A stretch of DNA of 11,685 nucleotides from Planctomycetota bacterium (GTDB taxonomy: Bacteria; Planctomycetota; Phycisphaerae; Phycisphaerales; SM1A02). The notes under the pieces were generated by a model. That model worked only from the letters and a program-made list of their open reading frames with translations. It was not told the DNA's origin and searched no databases. Positions 6,685 to 11,685 of this stretch are shown in pieces. The stretch lies in assembly GCA_009926815.1 (NCBI GenBank), contig RFOC01000046.1, positions 1 to 11,685 of the forward strand, read 5' to 3'. Every line of letters starts with the position of its first letter. Position 1 is the stretch's first letter. The translations under genes were made by a program, and so were the position numbers.

Positions 6685-6690
6685 TCCGCC

Positions 6691-7530
6691 ATGGGCATCG
6701 GACCGCTGCGCGACAAGGTGGCCATCATCACGGGCGGCAGCTCGGGCATTGGCGCCGCCACGGCGCGGGCCCTGGCGGCCGAGGGCATGCACCTGGTGCT
6801 CGCCGCTCGCCGCGCCGATCGGCTCAGGTCGGTGGCGGCCGGGATCGAGGGTCGCGGCGGCCGCGTGGTGACCGTGGAGACCGACGTGGCGGCGCCCGGA
6901 TCCTCCGTTGGCCTGCTGGATGCCGCCGAGCGGGCCTTCGGACGCTTCGACGTGGTCTTCGCCAACGCCGGCTACGGCTTCGAGAAGGCGCATCACGAGA
7001 CCACCGAGGAGGCCCTGCGGCACATCTTCGAGGTGAACTTCTTCGCCAGCACGGACCTGGTCACGCAGGCGTCACGGCGCCTCATCGAGCGAGGTCGGGC
7101 CGGGCACATGCTCATGTGCAGCAGCTGCCTGGCCAAGTTCACCATTCCCTACTTCGGGGCCTACGCCGCCACCAAGGCGGCGCAGTCCATGATGTGCCGG
7201 GCGATGCGCTTCGAGCTGGAGCCTCATGGCATCGAGGTGAGCAGCGTGCATCCCGTGACCACGGTGACCGAGTTCTTCGAGGAGGCGGCTCGGCGAAGCG
7301 GGCGCGACGCCGCCGGGAGCAAGGTGCCTGACCATGCGCCGAAGTTCTTCGTGCAGCCGCCCGAGCGGGTGGCGAGGGCGATCGTGGCGTGCCTGAAGCG
7401 CCCTCGGAGCGAGGTCTGGACCAGCCTCTCCATCCGGCTGGCCGCCGGCTTCATCACGGCGTTCCCGGGGTTGTTCGACTTCGCGTGCCGCCGCGAGGCC
7501 GCCCGGAGCCGGAAGGCCCTGCGGGGGTGA
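6691..7530 (+). CDS. SDR-family NAD(P)-dependent oxidoreductase
   Basis: A 279-residue classical short-chain dehydrogenase/reductase. The cofactor loop TGGSSGIG lies at 14-21. Asp65 in ETDV contacts the adenine. NAG (92-94) stabilises the fold, and the catalytic set is Ser145, Tyr158 and Lys162 (AYAATK). Arg40 and Arg41 at the end of the second strand suggest a preference for NADPH. The sequence is complete, with a C-terminal extension (about 235-279) rich in hydrophobic and then basic residues (AAGFITAFPGLFDFACRREAARSRK), reminiscent of membrane-associated SDRs acting on lipids or sterols. The substrate cannot be read from the sequence. The gene is divergent from the channel cluster and is followed by a 93-bp gap carrying the GAPDH promoter, so it is probably monocistronic. 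No Shine-Dalgarno site is visible. Confidence 0.88.
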   Translation: MGIGPLRDKVAIITGGSSGIGAATARALAAEGMHLVLAARRADRLRSVAAGIEGRGGRVVTVETDVAAPGSSVGLLDAAERAFGRFDVVFANAGYGFEKAHHETTEEALRHIFEVNFFASTDLVTQASRRLIERGRAGHMLMCSSCLAKFTIPYFGAYAATKAAQSMMCRAMRFELEPHGIEVSSVHPVTTVTEFFEEAARRSGRDAAGSKVPDHAPKFFVQPPERVARAIVACLKRPRSEVWTSLSIRLAAGFITAFPGLFDFACRREAARSRKALRG

Positions 7531-7548
7531 AGGACCGGCCGGAAACCG

Positions 7549-7563
7549 CGATCTGGCCGATCG
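7549..7563. repeat. Inverted repeat next to the GAPDH promoter
   Basis: CGATC (7549-7553) and GATCG (7559-7563) are separated by TGGCC. An outer AAC/GTT pair is possible with a 2-nt bulge. The right arm ends one base before the -35 hexamer at 7565. It could be an operator or the remnant of a stem downstream of the SDR gene. No T-run follows, so it is not called a terminator. Confidence 0.25.
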
Positions 7564-7564
7564 G

Positions 7565-7593
7565 TTGAGGGTTGGGCCGTGGCGCCCTATCGT
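7565..7593 (+). promoter_or_regulatory. Sigma70-type promoter of the GAPDH gene
   Basis: TTGAGG (7565-7570) and TATCGT (7588-7593) are separated by exactly 17 nt. This is the best -35/-10 pair seen in the window. The start codon follows about 30 nt downstream with a strong AGGAGG ribosome site at 7610-7615. The position, in the 93-bp gap immediately upstream of a normally highly expressed glycolytic gene, supports the call. Confidence 0.6.
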
Positions 7594-7609
7594 TGACCCC
7601 TCGATCCAC

Positions 7610-7615
7610 AGGAGG
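7610..7615 (+). promoter_or_regulatory. Strong Shine-Dalgarno site (AGGAGG) fixing the GTG start of GAPDH
   Basis: AGGAGG ends 8 nt before the GTG at 7624. Translation from this GTG gives the canonical GAPDH start I-R-I-G-I-N-G-F-G-R-I-G-R. Most neighbouring genes lack such a site, which points to a gene under selection for high expression. Confidence 0.75.
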
Positions 7616-7623
7616 AACTCCCC

Positions 7624-8653
7624 GTGCCCATTCGCATCGGCATCAACGGTTTCGGTCGCATCGGTCGCCTCGTCTATCGCATCGCCGCGCAGCGCGGCAA
7701 CTTCGAGATCGTGGGCGTGAACGATCTCGTGCCCGCGGACAACCTGGCCTACCTGCTGCAGTACGACAGCAGCCACGGTCGTCACGCGCATGACGTGAAG
7801 GTGAGCGGCGATGGATTCACCTGCGGCACCCAGAAGACCCGTGCCCTGAGCGAGAAGGAGCCCGCCAGGCTGCCGTGGAAGGACCTGGGCTGCCAGTACG
7901 TGCTGGAGAGCACCGGCCGCTTCACCGAGTTCGAGGGGGCGAAGCAGCACCTCGACGGTGGCGCGAAGCGCGTGCTGGTCAGCGCGCCCACCAAGAGCGA
8001 CGCCGAGGTGCCCACGCTGGTCTACAAGGTGAACCACGAGAAGTACGACCCGGCCCGCCACACCGTGGTGAGCAACGCCAGCTGCCAGCTGCACCACCAA
8101 CTGCCTCGCCCCGGTGGTGAAGGTCATCCTGGACAGCTTCGGCCTGGAGGAGGGCCTGATGACCACGGTGCATGCGGTCACGGCCACCCAGCCCACGCAG
8201 GACGGGCCCAGCCGCAAGGACTGGCGCGGCGGCCGCAACGCCTACCAGAACATCATTCCCGCCAGCACCGGCGCCGCCAAGGCCGTGGCCCTGTGCCTGC
8301 CCGCGGTGAAGGGCAAGCTGACGGGCATGAGCTTCCGCGTGCCGGTGGCCAACGTGAGCTGCGTCGACCTGACCTTCCGCACCGGCAAGTCCACCAGCCT
8401 GGACCAGATCCATGCGGCCATGAAGGCCGCCTCCGAGGGCCCCATGCAGGGCGTGCTGGGCTACACCGAGGAGGAAGTGGTCAGCAGCGACTTCATGAGC
8501 GATCCGCGGAGCAGCATCTACGACGCGAAGGCCTGCATCCAGCTCAACGACCGCTTCTTCAAGGTGGTGAGCTGGTACGACAACGAGTACGGCTACGCCA
8601 CGCGATGCGTGGACATGCTGCAGATGATGGCCGAGAAGGACGGGCTGCGGTGA
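7624..8653 (+). pseudogene. gap: Glyceraldehyde-3-phosphate dehydrogenase, frameshifted at the catalytic Cys
   Basis: Type I GAPDH oxidises glyceraldehyde-3-phosphate to 1,3-bisphosphoglycerate with NAD and is central to glycolysis. The frame from the GTG at 7624 is normal for 154 residues: INGFGRIGR, the NAD-binding region with VNDL, ESTGRF, SAPTK, and SNASC with the catalytic Cys154 codon at 8083-8085. The frame then reads nonsense to a stop at 8682. The rest of the enzyme continues in another frame from 8093 (TTNCLAPVVKV, then HAVTATQPTQDGP, KDWRGGR, SFRVPV, WYDNEYGYATR) to the stop at 8651-8653. Removing one copy of a 7-bp tandem repeat (CAGCTGC twice, 8079-8092) restores a 340-residue GAPDH of normal length. 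Both halves otherwise look free of damage, which points to a very recent mutation or an assembly error. As written, the catalytic domain is lost. Another GAPDH elsewhere in the genome cannot be judged from this window. Confidence 0.9.
8077..8092 (+). repeat. Seven-bp tandem duplication inside the GAPDH gene
   Basis: Bases 8077-8092 have perfect period 7 (unit GCCAGCT, equivalently CAGCTGC), spanning 2.3 units. Conserved GAPDH protein sequence requires ASC followed directly by TTNC, so one unit is extra. The unit contains the palindrome CAGCTG. A 7-bp insertion shifts the reading frame. Confidence 0.9.
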
Positions 8654-8678
8654 CGCCCCGGCGTCGCCTGGCCGCCGC

Positions 8679-9755
8679 ATGACCGCAGGCCTGCTGCTGT
8701 CCACCACCCTGGCCAGCGCGAACCAGTTCGCGCAGCCCGTGCTGTTTCCGATCGGCCCGTGGTGGCCGTTCTACGCGGGCTTCACCCTTTTCGTGCTGGC
8801 GGTGCTCGCGCTCGACCTGGGCGTGTTCCATCGCCAGGCGCACGAGGTGAGCTTTCGTGAGGCGGCCACCTGGAGCGCGGTCTGGGCGGCACTGGCCATC
8901 CTGTTCGGTGCCGGGTTCTGGTGGTGGCTCGACGGCAGGCTGCCGCAGCTGGGCGCCGAGGCGTTGCAGGCGGCGGGCTACGGTGCCGACGCGCGTGCGG
9001 CGGCCAACCGTCTCGCGCTCGAGTACTTCGCCGGCTACGTGATCGAGCAGAGCCTGAGCGTGGACAACGTCTTCGTGTTCGTGGTGATCCTGCGCTACTT
9101 CGCGGTGCCGGCCAAGTACCAGCACCGCGTGCTCTTCTACGGGATCCTGGGGGCGGTGGTGTGCCGGGCCATCTTCATTGCGCTGGGCAGCCTGCTGCTG
9201 AAGTACGCGGCGGTGGTGTGGATCTTCGGCATCTTCCTGGGCCTGACCGGCGTGAAGATGCTGTTCCCCCACGAGAAGGCGAAGGATCTCTCCCGCAACC
9301 CGGTGCTGCGCGTGCTGCGAAGGTTCATGCCGGTCACGCCGGACTTCCACGGCCAGCGATTCCTGGTGCGGCTGGGTGGCGTGCGGCACGCCACGCCGCT
9401 CATGGTGGCGCTGCTGGTGGTGGAGTTCACGGACATCATCTTCGCCGTCGACAGCGTGCCCGCCATCTACGCGGTCACGCGCGAGCCGCTGGTCGTGTTC
9501 ACCAGCAACATCTTCGCCATCCTGGGGCTGCGTGCCCTCTACTTCCTGCTGGCCGGCGCCATGGACAGGTTCCATCTGCTGCACTTCGGCCTGGGCCTGG
9601 TGCTCATGTTCGTCGGGGTGAAGATGCTGCTGCCCATCTGGGGCACGCACGTGCCGATCGGCATCAGCCTGTCGGTGATCTGTGGCGTGATCGGCGCGTC
9701 GGTCGCGTTCAGCCTGCTGTTCCCGAAGCGCGCCGCGGCCGGGACGCCCTCCTGA
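8679..9755 (+). CDS. TerC/Alx-family integral membrane protein
   Basis: A 358-residue inner-membrane protein of the TerC family, whose members include Alx and are linked to tellurite resistance and to export of manganese or other divalent metals. Hydrophobic segments are visible at about 28-50, 66-86, 130-142, 151-176, 178-197, 240-264, 272-293, 299-319 and 327-348. The family's two acidic membrane motifs are present: E-Q-S-L-S-V-D-N-V-F-V-F (123-134) and E-F-T-D-I-I-F-A-V-D-S-V-P-A-I (249-263), the likely metal-coordinating residues. The cytoplasmic loop around 198-235 is normal for the Alx subgroup. The gene begins 25 nt after the GAPDH stop and has no Shine-Dalgarno site. No manganese-riboswitch-like leader fits in that gap. 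It is probably co-transcribed with GAPDH, and its stop lies 10 nt before the next gene. Confidence 0.9.
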   Translation: MTAGLLLSTTLASANQFAQPVLFPIGPWWPFYAGFTLFVLAVLALDLGVFHRQAHEVSFREAATWSAVWAALAILFGAGFWWWLDGRLPQLGAEALQAAGYGADARAAANRLALEYFAGYVIEQSLSVDNVFVFVVILRYFAVPAKYQHRVLFYGILGAVVCRAIFIALGSLLLKYAAVVWIFGIFLGLTGVKMLFPHEKAKDLSRNPVLRVLRRFMPVTPDFHGQRFLVRLGGVRHATPLMVALLVVEFTDIIFAVDSVPAIYAVTREPLVVFTSNIFAILGLRALYFLLAGAMDRFHLLHFGLGLVLMFVGVKMLLPIWGTHVPIGISLSVICGVIGASVAFSLLFPKRAAAGTPS

Positions 9756-9765
9756 GCACCTGACC

Positions 9766-10860
9766 ATGAGGCTGCTTGAACCCCTCCGTGTCGGCCCCCT
9801 CACGCTTCCCAACCGTGTGGTCATGGCCCCGCTCACGCGGTGCCGTTCGGCCCAGCCCGGCAACGTGCCCACGGAGCTGAATGCGCGCTACTACGCCCAG
9901 CGTGCGAGCGCCGGCCTGATCGTGGGCGAGGCCACCCAGGTCTGCCCCGAGGGGCAGGGGTACCTGTGGACGCCGGGCATCTTCACGCCCGAGCAGCGCG
10001 GCGGCTGGCGCACGGTGACTGAGGCCGTGCACGCCGCGGGCGGCCGGATCCACGCCCAGCTCTGGCATGTGGGACGCATCTCGCACCGCAGCCTGCAGCC
10101 CGGGAACGTGGCGCCGGTGAGCTGCGGCGACCTGCCCAGCGACGGCACCTGCTTCGCGCTCGATGCCCAGGGCAAGCCCGGCCGCGTGAAGTGCGATGCC
10201 CCGCGCGCCCTGCGCGGCGAGGAGATCCCGGAGGTCATCGAGGCGTATCGGCATGCCGCTCGGGTGGCGCTCGAGGCCGGCTTCGACGGCGTGCAGGTGC
10301 ATGGCGCCAATGGCTACCTGCCCGACCAGTTCCTCAGCTCCGTGCTCAACCGTCGCTCCGACGCCTGGGGTGGCAGCGTGCCGGCGCGGGCGAGATTCCT
10401 GATGGAGATCGTCCGGGCGGTGGCCGGCGTGTGGGGATCGGACCGCGTGGGTGTCCGGCTCTCCCCGCACAGCGGCGATGACGCCACCGGCAAGGACACC
10501 GAATGGCGAGAGCAGCACCTGGAGGTGGCCCGGCAGCTGCAGCGCGAGGGTGTGGCCTACGTCGACCTGATCAACTACGCGTGGGCCTACGGGCGCGAGG
10601 GCTTCGACGAGGGCTTCCTGCGCGACTGGCGCACGCTCTTCCGTGGCGCCATCATGGTGTCGGGTGGCCTGGAGCGCGACCGCGCGGAGGCGCTGGTTTC
10701 GGCCGGCCTGTGCGATGCCTGCGTGTTCGGCCGGCCCTTCATCGCCAATCCCGACCTGCCCGAGCGTCTTCGGCGGAACCTGCCGCTGGCCAAGGGAGAC
10801 GAGTCGCTCTACTACGGCGGCGCCGAACGCGGCTACACCGACTACCCGCGCGCGGAGTGA
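9766..10860 (+). CDS. Old Yellow Enzyme-family NADH:flavin oxidoreductase (NemA/XenB-like)
   Basis: A 364-residue FMN-binding TIM-barrel ene-reductase. Family members use NAD(P)H to reduce activated C=C bonds, N-ethylmaleimide, nitrate esters or nitroaromatics; the physiological substrate here is unknown. The start PLRVGPLTLPNRVVMAPLTR is classical, with Thr24 at the flavin-tuning position. The AQLWHVGR segment (97-104) binds FMN. The substrate-anion pair His179 and Asn182 and the proton donor Tyr184 lie in HGANGYL, followed by DQFL and N-R-R-S-D-A-W-G-G-S. The phosphate-binding end V-S-G-G-L and F-G-R-P-F-I-A-N-P-D-L-P is intact. The length is that of the classical NemA/OYE subgroup rather than the longer 2,4-dienoyl-CoA reductase fusions. 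It lies 10 nt downstream of the TerC gene on the same strand, so a shared transcript is likely. Confidence 0.93.
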   Translation: MRLLEPLRVGPLTLPNRVVMAPLTRCRSAQPGNVPTELNARYYAQRASAGLIVGEATQVCPEGQGYLWTPGIFTPEQRGGWRTVTEAVHAAGGRIHAQLWHVGRISHRSLQPGNVAPVSCGDLPSDGTCFALDAQGKPGRVKCDAPRALRGEEIPEVIEAYRHAARVALEAGFDGVQVHGANGYLPDQFLSSVLNRRSDAWGGSVPARARFLMEIVRAVAGVWGSDRVGVRLSPHSGDDATGKDTEWREQHLEVARQLQREGVAYVDLINYAWAYGREGFDEGFLRDWRTLFRGAIMVSGGLERDRAEALVSAGLCDACVFGRPFIANPDLPERLRRNLPLAKGDESLYYGGAERGYTDYPRAE

Positions 10861-10928
10861 CTGGAAAAACGGCCTGAAGTCCGGGAGCGCCCGTTCGTCG
10901 GCGATACATCCCCTGGCAGGGAGGGTGC

Positions 10929-11273
10929 ATGGACGAGCCGAATGTATATACTGCTGTTCGACGCTTCGAGTTCGATCCCGTCAAGGATGCCGTCAATCGG
11001 CGGAAGCATGGCTGCTCGTTCGCGGACGTGCTCGCCCTGGACTGGCCCAGTCTTGCGGTGATCGAGGATCGTCGGGCGGACTATGGCGAGCGCCGCTGGC
11101 GGGGCATGGGGGTCATCGGCGAGCGTCTGCACTGCGTGGTGTTCACGGTCCGGAATGACGCCATCCGGATCATCAGTCTTCGAAAGGCGAATCGGCGTGA
11201 GATCGAGGCTCATCATGAAGCGACGCAGCAAGGAAGGCCGGATGGTTCAGATGAAGCTCCCCACCCGGCGTGA
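10929..11273 (+). CDS. brnT: BrnT-family ribonuclease toxin
   Basis: A 114-residue protein of the BrnT family, small RelE-fold ribonucleases that inhibit translation and are neutralised by BrnA (type II toxin-antitoxin). The diagnostic segments are FEFDPVKDAVNRRKHG (13-28), an IEDRRADYGERRWRGMG block (45-61) and R-I-I-S-L-R-K-A-N-R-R-E (80-91), all intact. BrnT proteins usually end soon after this last motif. Here the frame runs about 20 residues further through the start of brnA, so the C-terminal tail is unusually long. The ATG at 10929 is preceded by an AGGGAGGG ribosome site (10918-10925). The toxin-first gene order and the overlap with the antitoxin are typical of brnTA. The gene is separated from the flavin oxidoreductase by 68 nt and should have its own promoter. 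Confidence 0.88.
   Translation: MDEPNVYTAVRRFEFDPVKDAVNRRKHGCSFADVLALDWPSLAVIEDRRADYGERRWRGMGVIGERLHCVVFTVRNDAIRIISLRKANRREIEAHHEATQQGRPDGSDEAPHPA
10944..10951. promoter_or_regulatory. AT-rich palindrome GTATATAC at the 5' end of brnT
   Basis: GTATATAC is a perfect 8-bp palindrome and stands out in a very GC-rich window. It lies 15 nt inside the brnT coding frame. BrnTA complexes repress their own operon by binding palindromes near the promoter, so this could be part of the operator. No -35 hexamer is evident nearby, and the site lies downstream of the chosen start codon, which weakens a promoter interpretation. Confidence 0.25.
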
Positions 11274-11556
11274 GGACGCGGCCATTCGCAGGGGCATTCG
11301 GGGCGATCCGGACAACCCGGAGTGGACGCCCGCGGACTTTCGCAGGGCCATGCCGCTGGTGGACGCGGTGATCGCCTGTGGAGGCTTGCGCAAGATCCCG
11401 GTGCTGCTGCGCGTGGATCCCGATGTGCTGGCACGGTTCCGTGCATCGGGGCCGGGCTGGCAGACCCGCATGAACGCGGCGCTGCGGAAGGCCGCAGGAT
11501 TGCCGAAGGACTCGCCCAGAGCCAGGGCGAGGAAGCGGGGAAGGGTCGCGGGTTGA
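11215..11556 (+). CDS. brnA: BrnA-family antitoxin (ribbon-helix-helix)
   Basis: A 113-residue BrnA antitoxin. Residues 20-50 contain the family's acidic segment (EDAAIRRGIRGDPDNPEWTPADFRRAMP). The C-terminal part, IPVLLRVDPDVLARFRASGPGWQTRMNAALR (61-91), is the ribbon-helix-helix DNA-binding domain, followed by a basic tail. It binds and neutralises BrnT, and the complex represses the operon. The start is uncertain. ATG at 11215 overlaps brnT by 59 nt and has GAGG nearby. ATG at 11242 has a much better ribosome site (AGGAAGG, 11231-11237, 4 nt away) and would give 104 residues with a 32-nt overlap. Either start keeps the whole domain set. Overlap with the toxin indicates translational coupling. 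Confidence 0.85.
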   Translation: MKRRSKEGRMVQMKLPTRREDAAIRRGIRGDPDNPEWTPADFRRAMPLVDAVIACGGLRKIPVLLRVDPDVLARFRASGPGWQTRMNAALRKAAGLPKDSPRARARKRGRVAG

Positions 11557-11685
11557 GAGACGCGGCGCGATCCGGACACGGAAACGTCGAGCTCGGCCGG
11601 ATGGGGTGAGGGCTTCATGCGTGCCGGCGGCATTCGACGCCGCGTCGAGACGTCCGTCCCTCGCCCGAATCACTCACTCGAACCG
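11557..11685. other. Non-coding tail after brnA
   Basis: No supported gene on either strand; open frames crossing this stretch on the minus strand look like shadows of brnA. The one visible element is a 15-bp near-palindrome, TCGACGC-C-GCGTCGA, at 11634-11648. No T-run follows it, so it is not called a terminator. A downstream gene may begin beyond the window. Confidence 0.5.

Noticed and set aside
8079..8092. Programmed ribosomal frameshifting at the GAPDH break
   Set aside because: There is no slippery heptamer or stimulatory structure. The exact 7-bp repeat accounts for the shift, and no GAPDH is known to use recoding here.
8114..8653. The second GAPDH frame as an independent short gene
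   Set aside because: It encodes only the C-terminal catalytic half and lacks a ribosome site. The 7-bp duplication explains it as the broken remainder of GAPDH.
1..11685. CRISPR arrays, insertion sequences, tRNA genes or phage genes
   Set aside because: No regularly spaced repeats, transposase motifs, terminal inverted repeats, cloverleaf patterns or phage proteins were seen.

Overview
The window is GC-rich bacterial DNA, densely packed with genes and with few classical Shine-Dalgarno sites. Gene content (a DUF1573 exported protein, FabI, type III pantothenate kinase, a BtpA-family protein, a TerC membrane protein) and several TANNNT boxes sitting 6-9 nt upstream of start codons would fit a member of the Planctomycetota, perhaps a Phycisphaerae-type lineage. 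That placement is inference, since no rRNA or marker gene is present.

Layout. Bases 1-325 contain no gene I can support, but they hold two overlapping, mutually exclusive inverted repeats. Next, on the + strand, come an exported DUF1573 protein and fabI (enoyl-ACP reductase). A compact minus-strand cluster converges on fabI. Read in its own direction it encodes a GluR0-like ligand-gated K+ channel (6645-5539), a BtpA-family TIM-barrel protein (ATGA overlap), a D-amino-acid aminotransferase (4-nt gap), CoaX (22-nt gap) and a short, divergent MnmE-like GTPase (GTGA overlap). Divergent from this cluster is a + strand SDR oxidoreductase. It is followed by a GAPDH gene with a well-formed promoter and Shine-Dalgarno site but a 7-bp tandem duplication exactly at the catalytic Cys codon, which breaks the frame. 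A TerC-family membrane protein, an Old Yellow Enzyme-family flavin oxidoreductase and a BrnT/BrnA toxin-antitoxin pair follow. The last 129 bases hold no gene.

How the parts may fit. FabI, CoaX, GAPDH and the MnmE-like protein are housekeeping or housekeeping-derived functions. The most unusual combination is the minus-strand cluster, where an amino-acid-gated potassium channel is translationally tied to BtpA and sits next to a D-amino-acid transaminase that keeps the diagnostic substrate-binding residues. Sensing of an amino acid (possibly a D-amino acid) coupled to its metabolism is a testable hypothesis, not a demonstrated system. The other items most worth checking are the GAPDH frameshift, the altered first phosphate motif in CoaX, the degenerate MnmE-like GTPase and the recurrent leaderless-type promoter pattern.
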